From the NCBI GenBank assembly GCA_965227035.1, contig OZ245724.1:3782001-3846000 (forward strand): a stretch of DNA of 64,000 nucleotides. Direction: 5' to 3'. The notes under the pieces were generated by a model. That model ran no database searches. It was not told the DNA's origin and saw only the letters and a program-made list of their open reading frames with translations. The position numbers and the translations under genes are program-made. Source of the stretch: CBDDFQ01 sp965227035. Lineage in GTDB: Bacteria > Pseudomonadota > Gammaproteobacteria > Burkholderiales > Burkholderiaceae_C. Numbering within the stretch: position 1 is the stretch's first letter; each line of letters opens with the position of its first letter. Below, in pieces: positions 1-7,778 of this stretch.

Positions 1-24
1 GGCTTGCTCTTTGGAGAATGAAGA

Positions 25-1215
25 ATGGCAAAAGAGAAATTCGCGCGGACAAAGCCGCACGTGAACGTTGGAACTATTGGTCACGTCGATCACGGCAAGA
101 CCACGCTGACGGCGGCGATCACGACGGTGTTGGCGGCCAAGTTCGGCGGTCAGGCCAAGGCCTATGACCAGATCGATGCGGCGCCCGAAGAAAAAGCGCG
201 CGGCATTACCATCAACACCGCTCACGTCGAGTACGAAACGGCCAACCGCCATTACGCACACGTGGACTGTCCCGGTCACGCCGATTATGTGAAGAACATG
301 ATCACGGGCGCGGCTCAGATGGACGGCGCGATCCTGGTGTGCTCGGCCGCTGACGGCCCGATGCCCCAGACCCGTGAGCACATCCTCTTGGCGCGCCAGG
401 TCGGTGTTCCTTACATCATCGTGTTCCTGAACAAGTGCGACATGGTCGACGACGAAGAGTTGCTCGAGCTCGTTGAAATGGAAGTTCGCGAGCTTCTGTC
501 CAAGTACGACTTCCCCGGTGACGACACCCCCATCGTCAAGGGCTCGGCCAAGCTGGCCATCGAAGGCGACAAGGGCGATTTGGGCGAAGGCGCGATCATG
601 AAGCTGGCAGAAGCTTTGGACACGTACATCCCCACGCCCGAGCGCGCGATCGACGGTGCGTTCCTGATGCCTGTGGAAGACGTGTTCTCCATCTCGGGTC
701 GCGGCACGGTGGTGACCGGCCGTATCGAGCGCGGTATCGTCAAGGTCGGTGAAGAAATCGAGATCGTGGGTATCAAGCCCACGCTGAAGACGACCTGCAC
801 CGGCGTGGAAATGTTCCGCAAGCTGCTCGACCAAGGTCAAGCGGGCGACAACGTGGGTATTTTGCTGCGCGGCACCAAGCGTGAAGACGTCGAGCGCGGC
901 CAAGTGCTGTGCAAGCCGGGCTCCATCAAGCCGCACACGCACTTCACCGCCGAGGTGTATGTGCTGTCCAAGGACGAAGGCGGCCGTCACACGCCGTTCT
1001 TCAACAACTACCGTCCCCAGTTCTACTTCCGCACGACGGATGTGACCGGTGCGATCGAGTTGCCGGCGGACAAGGAAATGGTCATGCCTGGCGATAACGT
1101 GTCGATCACGGTCAAGCTGATCAACCCGATCGCGATGGAAGAAGGCCTGCGCTTCGCAATCCGCGAAGGTGGCCGCACCGTCGGCGCCGGCGTCGTCGCC
1201 AAGGTCCTGGAGTAA
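25..1215 (+). CDS. tuf: Elongation factor Tu
   Basis: This 396-residue protein is full-length EF-Tu, the GTPase that brings aminoacyl-tRNA to the ribosomal A site in the cytoplasm. The GTP-binding motifs are plain: GHVDHGKTT near residue 19, DCPGHADY near residue 81, NKCD near residue 136 and a GSAKL motif near residue 173, followed by the two beta-barrel domains. A GGAG ribosome binding site lies 8 bases before the ATG. rpsJ follows after 4 bases, so the two are almost certainly cotranscribed as the tail of a str-type operon whose fusA would lie left of the window. Identity is certain; whether a second tuf copy exists elsewhere cannot be seen. Confidence 0.99.
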   Translation: MAKEKFARTKPHVNVGTIGHVDHGKTTLTAAITTVLAAKFGGQAKAYDQIDAAPEEKARGITINTAHVEYETANRHYAHVDCPGHADYVKNMITGAAQMDGAILVCSAADGPMPQTREHILLARQVGVPYIIVFLNKCDMVDDEELLELVEMEVRELLSKYDFPGDDTPIVKGSAKLAIEGDKGDLGEGAIMKLAEALDTYIPTPERAIDGAFLMPVEDVFSISGRGTVVTGRIERGIVKVGEEIEIVGIKPTLKTTCTGVEMFRKLLDQGQAGDNVGILLRGTKREDVERGQVLCKPGSIKPHTHFTAEVYVLSKDEGGRHTPFFNNYRPQFYFRTTDVTGAIELPADKEMVMPGDNVSITVKLINPIAMEEGLRFAIREGGRTVGAGVVAKVLE

Positions 1216-1219
1216 GAAC

Positions 1220-1534
1220 ATGTCCACAAAGCAAAAAATCCGCATCCGCCTGAAGGCGTTCGATTACAAGCTGATCGACCAATCGGCTGCTGAAATCGTA
1301 GACACGGCAAAGCGCACCGGAGCGATCGTCAAGGGCCCCGTGCCCCTGCCGACCCGCATGAAGCGTTTCGACATCCTGCGTTCACCCCACGTGAACAAGG
1401 CCAGCCGTGACCAGCTTGAAATCCGTACGCACCAGCGTCTGATGGACATCGTCGATCCCACGGACAAGACGGTCGACGCATTGATGAAACTCGACTTGCC
1501 AGCTGGCGTCGACGTGGAAATCAAGCTTCAGTAA
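1220..1534 (+). CDS. rpsJ: 30S ribosomal protein S10
   Basis: The 104-residue product has the standard S10 length and sequence (start MSTKQKIRIRLKAFD, then the tRNA- and NusB-contacting region). S10 sits in the 30S head and also serves as the NusE antitermination factor. The ATG at 1220 is preferred over an upstream in-frame start inside tuf, because it matches the family N-terminus and lies just after the tuf stop. A 159-base gap with a good promoter separates it from rplC, so rpsJ belongs to the tuf transcript while the rest of the S10 group has its own start. Confidence 0.98.
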   Translation: MSTKQKIRIRLKAFDYKLIDQSAAEIVDTAKRTGAIVKGPVPLPTRMKRFDILRSPHVNKASRDQLEIRTHQRLMDIVDPTDKTVDALMKLDLPAGVDVEIKLQ

Positions 1535-1564
1535 TTGGATTTATGTCGCCGATGACCGCTAGGC

Positions 1565-1594
1565 TTGCCCTGCAGTCGATCGGCGGCATATAAT
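1565..1594 (+). promoter_or_regulatory. Predicted sigma-70 promoter for the rplC-rpsQ operon
   Basis: A perfect TATAAT at 1589-1594 is preceded by TTGCCC at 1565-1570 with an 18-base spacer. It lies between the end of rpsJ and the start of rplC. The expected transcript start near 1601 would leave a leader of about 90 bases before rplC. This is a sequence prediction only. Confidence 0.6.
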
Positions 1595-1600
1595 TTGATG

Positions 1601-1623
1601 CTCTGCGTTTTTCGCAGAGTTTT
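1601..1623 (+). promoter_or_regulatory. Hairpin with T-run at the 5' end of the rplC leader
   Basis: CTCTGCG (1601-1607) and CGCAGAG (1613-1619) form a 7-bp stem with a five-T loop, followed by TTTT. It could be a weak terminator for the tuf-rpsJ transcript. Given the predicted promoter just upstream, it could instead be a stabilising 5' stem-loop or an attenuator of the rplC operon. The sequence alone does not decide. Confidence 0.5.
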
Positions 1624-1693
1624 ATTAACCTTCTTTCATATCTAAACGCATTGGCCAATTGAAGTCGATGCGGTGAAAGTTTTGGAGAAACAA

Positions 1694-2374
1694 ATGAGTC
1701 AGAGCAACTCCTTAGGGTTGTTGGGGCGCAAGGTGGGCATGATGCGTCTGTTCACCGATGACGGCGATGCAGTGCCCGTCACGGTGGTAGATGTGTCTAA
1801 CAACCGAGTGACCCAAGTTAAATCCGCTGAGACCGACGGTTATGTCGCCTTGCAGGTGACGTTCGGATCGCGCAAAGCATCGCGCGTTACGAAGCCGGCA
1901 GCAGGTCATCTAGCAAAAGCTGGCGTCGAAGCCGGCGAAATCATTCAAGAATTCCGCGTGACTGCTGAATCGGCTGCTCAATACCAGCCCGGTTCCGTTG
2001 TTCCCGCATCGGCAATCTTCGCTGTCGGCCAAAAGGTCGATGTGCAAGGTACGTCGATTGGTAAAGGTTTTACCGGAACGATCAAACGTCACAACTTCAA
2101 GTCGCAGCGCGCGTCGCACGGTAACAGCCGTTCGCACAACGTGCCTGGCTCCATTTCGATGGCGCAAGATCCTGGACGCGTGTTCCCCGGTAAGAAGATG
2201 GCGGGCCATCGCGGCGACGTCACCGTTACCATGCAAAACCTCGATGTCTTCCGCATCGACGAAGCACGTCAACTTCTCCTGATCCGCGGCGCAGTGCCCG
2301 GCTCCAAGGGTGGTTTCGTGACCGTGCGTCACGCCATCAAGGCGAAACCTGCTGACTCGAAGGGAGCTAACTGA
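1694..2374 (+). CDS. rplC: 50S ribosomal protein L3
   Basis: L3 (226 residues) binds 23S rRNA near the peptidyl-transferase centre and starts 50S assembly. The conserved start LGLLGRKVGMMRLF and the later glycine/arginine-rich loop (KRHNFKSQRASHGNS) are present. An in-frame ATG at 1673 would add 7 residues, but a TTGGAG ribosome binding site sits correctly before the ATG at 1694. The stop overlaps the rplD start (TGATG), indicating translational coupling. Confidence 0.97.
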   Translation: MSQSNSLGLLGRKVGMMRLFTDDGDAVPVTVVDVSNNRVTQVKSAETDGYVALQVTFGSRKASRVTKPAAGHLAKAGVEAGEIIQEFRVTAESAAQYQPGSVVPASAIFAVGQKVDVQGTSIGKGFTGTIKRHNFKSQRASHGNSRSHNVPGSISMAQDPGRVFPGKKMAGHRGDVTVTMQNLDVFRIDEARQLLLIRGAVPGSKGGFVTVRHAIKAKPADSKGAN

Positions 2375-2994
2375 TGCAGCTCGAACTTCTAAACGAACAA
2401 GGTCAGGCTTCGTCGAAATTCGACGCGCCTGAAACCGTGTTTGGCCGTGAATACAACGAAGATCTGGTTCATCAGATCGTTGTTGCTTATCAAGCCAATG
2501 CACGTCAAGGAACTCGCGCTCAGAAAGATCGCGAACAAGTTCATCACTCCACCAAGAAGCCGTTCAAGCAAAAGGGTACCGGTCGCGCTCGCGCTGGTAT
2601 GACGTCTTCTCCGCTGTGGCGCGGAGGCGGACGCATTTTCCCGAACATGCCTGACGAAAACTTCGCTCAGAAAATCAACAAGAAGATGTATCGCGCCGGC
2701 ATGGCTGCGATCTTCTCGCAGTTGGCTCGCGAAGGTCGCCTGGCGGTTGTCGATTCGTTGACAGTCGACTCGCCCAAGACCAAGGTTCTCGCCGACAAGT
2801 TCAAGGCGATGAATCTGAAGTCGGTTCTGGTGATCGCCGAAGAAGTCGACGAAAACCTCTATCTCGCTTCGCGCAATCTGGTGAACGTACTCATCGTCGA
2901 GCCGCGTTACGCTGATCCGGTCTCTCTTGTTCACTACAAGAAAGTCATCGTGACCAAGGGCGCAATCGACAAGCTCAAGGAGATGTTCGCATGA
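2374..2994 (+). CDS. rplD: 50S ribosomal protein L4
   Basis: L4 (206 residues) lines the nascent peptide tunnel of the 50S subunit. In Escherichia coli it also represses the S10 operon by binding the leader; whether that applies here is unknown. The long basic internal loop (KPFKQKGTGRARAGM) typical of L4 is visible around residues 63-80. It overlaps rplC by one base and rplW by four, consistent with coupled translation. Confidence 0.97.
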   Translation: MQLELLNEQGQASSKFDAPETVFGREYNEDLVHQIVVAYQANARQGTRAQKDREQVHHSTKKPFKQKGTGRARAGMTSSPLWRGGGRIFPNMPDENFAQKINKKMYRAGMAAIFSQLAREGRLAVVDSLTVDSPKTKVLADKFKAMNLKSVLVIAEEVDENLYLASRNLVNVLIVEPRYADPVSLVHYKKVIVTKGAIDKLKEMFA

Positions 2995-3305
2995 GCGCAA
3001 TCAAATTTGACGAAGGTCGTCTGATGCAAGTGCTCGTCGCTCCTATCGTGTCCGAAAAGGCCACGGCAGTTGCGGAAAAGAGCAATGCAGTCACCTTCAA
3101 GGTCTTGCAAGACGCAACCAAGTACGAGATCAAGGCCGCTGTTGAACTGATGTTCAAGGTCGAGGTCAAGGGCGTTTCGGTTGTGAACACCAAAGGCAAA
3201 TCCAAGCGCTTCGGTAAATCGATGGGTCGTCGCGACAACATTCGCAAAGCCTACGTGACCTTGAAGCCTGGACAAGAGCTGAACCTTTCCGGAGAGGCGG
3301 CGTAA
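2991..3305 (+). CDS. rplW: 50S ribosomal protein L23
   Basis: L23 (104 residues) sits at the tunnel exit and is the docking point for trigger factor and the signal recognition particle. The family pattern is clear: LVAPIVSEKAT near the start, then the K/R-rich loop around residue 70 (NTKGKSKRFGKSMGRR). The ATG overlaps the end of rplD by four bases, and rplB follows two bases after its stop. Confidence 0.97.
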   Translation: MSAIKFDEGRLMQVLVAPIVSEKATAVAEKSNAVTFKVLQDATKYEIKAAVELMFKVEVKGVSVVNTKGKSKRFGKSMGRRDNIRKAYVTLKPGQELNLSGEAA

Positions 3306-3307
3306 TC

Positions 3308-4132
3308 ATGGCAGTTATCAAGATGAAACCTACCTCGCCAGGCCAACGTGCCGTGGTGAAGGTTACTCGCGATCACCTGTACAAAGGCGCACCGTTTGCG
3401 CCTTTGCTGGAACCACAATTCCAGAAGGCTGGCCGCAACAACAATGGTCATATCACCACCCGTCACAAGGGCGGCGGTCATAAGCACCATTACCGTGTCG
3501 TCGATTTCCGCCGTAACAAGGACGGAATTCCCGCAAAGGTCGAACGCGTCGAATACGATCCGAACCGTACAGCGCACATCGCGTTGATCTGCTATGCAGA
3601 CGGCGAGCGCACATACATCATCGCCCCCCGTGGCCTTGAAGTCGGTGCATCTCTCCTGAGCGGCTCCGAAGCTCCGATCCGCGTTGGAAACACCCTGCCT
3701 ATCCGCAATATTCCGGTTGGCTCGACGATCCATTGCATCGAACTACAACCTGGCAAGGGCGCGCAGATCGCACGTTCGGCCGGTACCTCTGCGACGCTGC
3801 TGGCTCGTGAAGGCACTTACGCTCAGGTCCGTATGCGTTCGGGTGAGGTTCGCAAGATCCACATCGAATGCCGCGCGACCATTGGCGAAGTTGCCAACGA
3901 AGAGCACAGTCTTCGTCAACTCGGTAAGGCAGGCGTCAAGCGCTGGATGGGCATTCGCCCGACAGTTCGCGGCGTTGCTATGAACCCGGTCGATCACCCG
4001 CATGGCGGTGGTGAAGGCCGCACCGGCGAAGGCCGTGTGCCTGTCGATCCTTGGGGCAATATGACCAAGGGATATCGGACCCGTAACAACAAGCGCACAC
4101 AAGTGATGATTGTGTCGCGTCGCAAGAAGTAA
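3308..4132 (+). CDS. rplB: 50S ribosomal protein L2
   Basis: L2 (274 residues) is needed for subunit association and peptidyl-transferase function. It carries the conserved C-terminal region MNPVDHPHGGGEGR near residue 225, whose histidine lies close to the catalytic centre, and the basic tail TRNNKRTQVMIVSRRKK. Length and start match the family. It lies within the continuous S10-type operon, 10 bases before rpsS. Confidence 0.98.
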   Translation: MAVIKMKPTSPGQRAVVKVTRDHLYKGAPFAPLLEPQFQKAGRNNNGHITTRHKGGGHKHHYRVVDFRRNKDGIPAKVERVEYDPNRTAHIALICYADGERTYIIAPRGLEVGASLLSGSEAPIRVGNTLPIRNIPVGSTIHCIELQPGKGAQIARSAGTSATLLAREGTYAQVRMRSGEVRKIHIECRATIGEVANEEHSLRQLGKAGVKRWMGIRPTVRGVAMNPVDHPHGGGEGRTGEGRVPVDPWGNMTKGYRTRNNKRTQVMIVSRRKK

Positions 4133-4142
4133 GGGAAAACAA

Positions 4143-4421
4143 ATGACTCGTTCTCTAAAAAAGGGCCCGTTTGTTGACCATCATTTGGTTGCCAAGGCCG
4201 ACAAGGCAGTGACCACCAAGGATAAGAAGCCAATCAAGACCTGGTCCCGTCGCTCGATGATTCTTCCGGAATTCATCGGTTTGACCATCGCGGTTCACAA
4301 CGGCAAGCAACACGTGCCTGTCTACATCACCGATCAGATGGTGGGCCACAAATTGGGCGAATTTGCTCTGACGCGTACCTTCAAGGGTCACCCGGCAGAC
4401 AAAAAAGTCCAGAAGAAATAA
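4143..4421 (+). CDS. rpsS: 30S ribosomal protein S19
   Basis: This 92-residue protein begins MTRSLKKGPF, the family signature, and is of normal length. S19 sits in the 30S head and contacts S13 and A-site tRNA. An in-frame upstream ATG at 4110 lies inside rplB and is rejected in favour of the ATG at 4143, which has AAGGGAAA before it. rplV follows after 9 bases. Confidence 0.97.
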   Translation: MTRSLKKGPFVDHHLVAKADKAVTTKDKKPIKTWSRRSMILPEFIGLTIAVHNGKQHVPVYITDQMVGHKLGEFALTRTFKGHPADKKVQKK

Positions 4422-4430
4422 GGAAAGACC

Positions 4431-4760
4431 ATGGAAACACGTGCAGTCCTCCGGGGCGTTCGTCTGTCGGTCGACAAAGGCCGTCTGGTTGCTGATTTGA
4501 TCCGCGGTAAGAAAGTGGATCAAGCGCTGAATACTCTCGCGTTTACGCAGAAAAAAGCAGCAGTGATCATCAAAAAGGTTCTTGAGTCCGCTGTTGCGAA
4601 TGCAGAGCACAACGACGGCGCTGATATCGACGAATTGCGGGTGAAAACCATCTACGTCGAACAAGGCGCAACGCTCAAGCGATTCACCGCGCGCGCCAAA
4701 GGTCGCGGCAACCGTATCAGCAAGCCCACATGCCATGTGTATGTGACGGTTGGCAACTAA
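4431..4760 (+). CDS. rplV: 50S ribosomal protein L22
   Basis: L22 (109 residues) shapes the nascent-chain tunnel. The N-terminal helix-rich region (RGVRLSVDKGRLVADLIRG) and the C-terminal hairpin tip (RFTARAKGRGNRISKPTCH) that reaches into the tunnel are typical. An AAGGA ribosome binding site precedes the ATG. It belongs to the S10-type operon. Confidence 0.97.
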   Translation: METRAVLRGVRLSVDKGRLVADLIRGKKVDQALNTLAFTQKKAAVIIKKVLESAVANAEHNDGADIDELRVKTIYVEQGATLKRFTARAKGRGNRISKPTCHVYVTVGN

Positions 4761-4774
4761 GAGGTCTAGGAAAT

Positions 4775-5665
4775 ATGGGACAAAAAATCCACCCAACCGG
4801 TTTCCGCCTCTCGGTAAGCCGTAACTGGGCTAGCCGTTGGTACGCAAACAACCGTGACTTCGCCGGCATGCTGGCTGAAGACATCAAGGTTCGTGAATAC
4901 TTGAAGACCAAGCTCAAGAACGCGGCAGTGTCGCGCGTCTTGATCGAACGTCCCGCCAAGAACGCTCGCATCACTATTTTCTCGGCACGTCCGGGCGTAG
5001 TGATCGGCAAGAAGGGTGAAGACATCGAAAACCTCAAGCGCGAACTCGCTACGCGTCTGGGTGTGCCGGTTGCAGTGAACATCGAAGAAGTGCGCAAGCC
5101 CGAAATCGATGCTCAGCTGATTGCCGACAGCATCACGCAGCAGCTCGAAAAGCGGATCATGTTCCGTCGCGCCATGAAGCGTGCGATGCAGAACGCGATG
5201 CGTCTTGGCGCTCAAGGCATCAAGATCATGTCTGCAGGCCGTTTGAACGGTATCGAAATTGCGCGTACCGAGTGGTATCGCGAAGGTCGTGTACCACTTC
5301 ATACCCTGCGTGCCGATATCGACTACGGAACTTCCGAAGCCAAGACCACCTATGGTGTGATCGGCGTGAAGGTCTGGGTCTATAAAGGCGACACGTTGGG
5401 TCGCAACGATGCTCCGGCAGTCGTCGAACCCCGTGCAGAAGAAGAACGTCGTCCCCGTGGTCCCCGTCGTGACGCGCGCCCTGGCGCAGATCGTCCGTCG
5501 ACTCCCCGTGGTCCACGTCGTCCGGCAGGCGGCAACGCTGCACCGGCTGACGGAAGCGACAAACCCGCAGAGGCATCTGGAGCTGATGCCACTAAAACCG
5601 CCGTTAAGCGCGTCCGCAAGGTAGCCGCGCCAGCTGCAGCAGCTGACGGTGCCAAGACCGAGTAA
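4775..5665 (+). CDS. rpsC: 30S ribosomal protein S3 with long C-terminal tail
   Basis: S3 binds the 30S head near the mRNA entry site and takes part in helicase activity there. Residues 1-211 are standard S3: MGQKIHPTGFRL start, a KH domain with the GKKG loop at 78-81, and the C-terminal S3 domain ending near VWVYKGDTLGR. The protein is 296 residues, against about 233 in Escherichia coli. The extra 80 or so residues are rich in R, P, A and E (repeats of the type RGPRR) and look disordered. The ATG at 4775 is chosen over an upstream in-frame ATG at 4730 within rplV. Confidence 0.97.
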   Translation: MGQKIHPTGFRLSVSRNWASRWYANNRDFAGMLAEDIKVREYLKTKLKNAAVSRVLIERPAKNARITIFSARPGVVIGKKGEDIENLKRELATRLGVPVAVNIEEVRKPEIDAQLIADSITQQLEKRIMFRRAMKRAMQNAMRLGAQGIKIMSAGRLNGIEIARTEWYREGRVPLHTLRADIDYGTSEAKTTYGVIGVKVWVYKGDTLGRNDAPAVVEPRAEEERRPRGPRRDARPGADRPSTPRGPRRPAGGNAAPADGSDKPAEASGADATKTAVKRVRKVAAPAAAADGAKTE

Positions 5666-5691
5666 TCGGTTGAGTAGATCGGAGTAATAAC

Positions 5692-6108
5692 ATGCTGCAA
5701 CCCGCTCGCAGAAAATATCGCAAAGAGCAAAAGGGTCGGAACACCGGCGTTGCAACTCGAGGAAACTCGGTTGCATTCGGCGACTTCGGCCTGAAGTCCA
5801 CAGATCGTGGACGCTTGACCGCACGTCAAATCGAAGCAGCGCGACGCGCTATTTCGCGTCACGTCAAACGTGGCGGCCGCATCTGGATTCGCGTGTTTCC
5901 CGACAAGCCAATTTCCCATAAGCCTGCTGAAGTGCGCATGGGTAACGGTAAGGGAAATCCGGAGTACTACGTGGCTGAGATTCAGCCGGGCAAAGTGCTC
6001 TATGAAATCGTCGGTGTGCCAGAAGAACTCGCACGTGAGGCTTTCCGCCTCGCGGCTGCGAAGCTTCCCCTTCGCACAACGTTTGTCAGCCGCATGATCG
6101 GCGCATAA
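5692..6108 (+). CDS. rplP: 50S ribosomal protein L16
   Basis: L16 (138 residues) helps position A-site and P-site tRNA in the 50S subunit. The start MLQPARRKYRKEQKGR and the internal RGGRIWIRVFPDKP and MGNGKGNPEYYVAE segments are family hallmarks. GGAG lies before the ATG. It is in the S10-type operon between rpsC and rpmC. Confidence 0.98.
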   Translation: MLQPARRKYRKEQKGRNTGVATRGNSVAFGDFGLKSTDRGRLTARQIEAARRAISRHVKRGGRIWIRVFPDKPISHKPAEVRMGNGKGNPEYYVAEIQPGKVLYEIVGVPEELAREAFRLAAAKLPLRTTFVSRMIGA

Positions 6109-6125
6109 ATCAGGAGAATGAAGAA

Positions 6126-6320
6126 ATGAAAGCTGCTGAACTGCGCAAAAAAGATACCGACGGCCTGGCGAACGAAGTCAAGGAGCTGCAAAAGGCTCAC
6201 TTCGGTCTTCGCATGCAGAAGGCTACACAACAACTTGGCAATGTCGCGTCGCTCCGTTCGACCCGTCGTGCAATCGCACGTGCCAAAACCATCCTTGCTG
6301 AAAAGCAAGCATCCAAGTAA
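6126..6320 (+). CDS. rpmC: 50S ribosomal protein L29
   Basis: This 64-residue two-helix protein matches L29 (start MKAAELRKKD; middle LQKAHFGLRMQKATQQL). It lies near the tunnel exit next to L23. An AGGAG site precedes the start. It sits between rplP and rpsQ with short gaps, as in most bacteria. Confidence 0.96.
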   Translation: MKAAELRKKDTDGLANEVKELQKAHFGLRMQKATQQLGNVASLRSTRRAIARAKTILAEKQASK

Positions 6321-6329
6321 GGGGCTGAT

Positions 6330-6599
6330 ATGACGGAAGCTAAAAAATCCCTCAAGCGCACCTTGATTGGCAAGGTTGTGAGCGACAAGCGCGCCAAGAC
6401 CGTGACCGTTCTCGTCGAACGTCGCGTCAAGCATGAGTTGTATGGAAAAATTGTTGGTAAATCCAGCAAGTACCACGCACATGACGAAAAGGGCGAATAC
6501 AAGGTTGGCGATCTCATCGAGATCACCGAAAGCCGCCCGATTTCGAAGACGAAGAATTGGGTCGTGTCCCGCTTGATTCAAAAAGCGATCGTGATCTGA
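6330..6599 (+). CDS. rpsQ: 30S ribosomal protein S17
   Basis: S17 (89 residues) is an OB-fold primary 16S rRNA-binding protein. The conserved KRTLIGKVVSDKRAKTVTVLVERR region is seen at residues 8-31, and DLIEITESRPISKTKNW near residue 65. It is the last ribosomal gene here: a terminator follows within about 35 bases, and rplN, which follows rpsQ in many bacteria, is absent. Confidence 0.97.
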   Translation: MTEAKKSLKRTLIGKVVSDKRAKTVTVLVERRVKHELYGKIVGKSSKYHAHDEKGEYKVGDLIEITESRPISKTKNWVVSRLIQKAIVI

Positions 6600-6631
6600 T
6601 CCTATTGTTGACGCTCTCACGCTGAAACACT

Positions 6632-6658
6632 AAACGACCCACAATGTGGGTCGTTTTT
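6632..6658 (+). terminator. Rho-independent terminator after rpsQ
   Basis: An 11-bp perfect stem (AAACGACCCAC at 6632-6642 with GTGGGTCGTTT at 6646-6656) closes on a three-base loop and runs into a T-run. It ends the S10-type operon. Confidence 0.9.
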
Positions 6659-6721
6659 GTTTTTGCGCGAAGTTTTTTGCTTCGCTCCCTTCCACTCGTT
6701 TTTTAACCCAAGGAAATATCC

Positions 6722-7228
6722 ATGATCAAAGTCGGCGACACACTGCCAGCAGGCACGCTTTCAGAATATTCGGAAGTCGAAGGAAACGGTTGCAGCCTCG
6801 GACCCAACCCGGTCGATGTGCAAAAAGCGATTGCAGGCAAAACCATTGCTGTCTTTGCAGTTCCCGGCGCGTTCACCCCCACCTGTTCGGCCAAACACGT
6901 TCCCGGCTTCGTGGAGAAAGCTGCCGAATTCAAGGCTGCCGGTGTCGACGAGATCTGGTGCCTGAGCGTGAACGATCCGTTCGTCATGGGCGCATGGGCT
7001 CGCGATCAACACACCGACGGCAAAGTGCGCATGCTGGCCGACGGTAGCGGCGTGTTCGCTCAAGCCCTCGGCCTGACGCTCGACCTGACCGCACGCGGCA
7101 TGGGCGTTCGCAGCAATCGCTATTCGATGTTGGTGAAAGACGGAAAAGTAGCGACCCTGAACGTCGAAGGCCCCGGCAAGTTCGAAGTCAGCGACGCCGA
7201 TACTTTGTTGGCGCAATCCAAGGCTTAA
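6722..7228 (+). CDS. Peroxiredoxin (Prx5 / AhpC-TSA type)
   Basis: This 168-residue thioredoxin-fold peroxidase should reduce hydrogen peroxide and organic peroxides in the cytoplasm. The Prx5 active-site motif PGAFTPTCSAKHVPG is present with the peroxidatic cysteine at residue 55, and a second cysteine (residue 80) occurs in EIWCLSVND. The start MIKVGDTLP is typical, with AAGGA before the ATG. It stands alone after the ribosomal terminator and is convergent with the next gene. Which electron donor it uses cannot be told. Confidence 0.93.
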   Translation: MIKVGDTLPAGTLSEYSEVEGNGCSLGPNPVDVQKAIAGKTIAVFAVPGAFTPTCSAKHVPGFVEKAAEFKAAGVDEIWCLSVNDPFVMGAWARDQHTDGKVRMLADGSGVFAQALGLTLDLTARGMGVRSNRYSMLVKDGKVATLNVEGPGKFEVSDADTLLAQSKA

Positions 7229-7270
7229 TTCGCCTCGGCTTTTGCTTCGGTTTGACGCTACCTCTCGCAG

Positions 7271-7762
7271 TCAGAGACGCGCGAGCAGGTAGTGCGCCCC
7301 GGCAATGGGGTTGTGATAGTAGGGCGGGATCTCTTCGAAGCCCAGATCTTCGTAGAGAGCCCGCGCCGATTCCATGTCGTCGAGCGTATCGAGCAGCATG
7401 CTGCTGTAGCCGATCCGCCGACCGGAATCCATGATGTATTCGGCCAGCTGCTTGCCGAGTCCAAAGCCTCTGAAGGCTTTGCGGACGTAAAGCCGCTTCA
7501 TTTCGCAGGCGTTGGGATAGTCGCTGGAATCCAGCGGACGCAACGCACAACATCCGGCCACTGCGCCGTCGATAGTCGCGATCACCACGCTTCCGCGAGG
7601 CTCCGCGTACTCTCCGGGCAAAGACTCCAGTTCTCCCTCGAAATCCTGAAAGGTCAGGTCGATCCCGAGTCCATGCGCATATTCCGAAAAAATTTCGCGC
7701 AATGCCTCGATCTCGTCCGGTGAGGACGGATTCACGAACTCGAGATCAGGTACGACCGCCAC
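7271..7762 (-). CDS. GNAT-family N-acetyltransferase
   Basis: The 163-residue protein has the GNAT acetyl-CoA fold: a beta strand with GAVAGCCALRPL, the MKRLYVRKAFRGFGLGKQLAEYI segment (motif A, R/Q-x-x-G-x-G/A) and the LYEDLGFEEIPPY tail. It should transfer an acetyl group to a small molecule or peptide; the acceptor is unknown. The longer reading frame begins at a TTG inside the cytochrome b561 gene without a good ribosome binding site. I prefer the GTG at 7762, which follows GGGAG. It is downstream of and probably cotranscribed with the cytochrome b gene. Confidence 0.85.
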   Translation of the reverse strand: MAVVPDLEFVNPSSPDEIEALREIFSEYAHGLGIDLTFQDFEGELESLPGEYAEPRGSVVIATIDGAVAGCCALRPLDSSDYPNACEMKRLYVRKAFRGFGLGKQLAEYIMDSGRRIGYSSMLLDTLDDMESARALYEDLGFEEIPPYYHNPIAGAHYLLARL

Positions 7763-7778
7763 TTGGAAACCAACTCCC

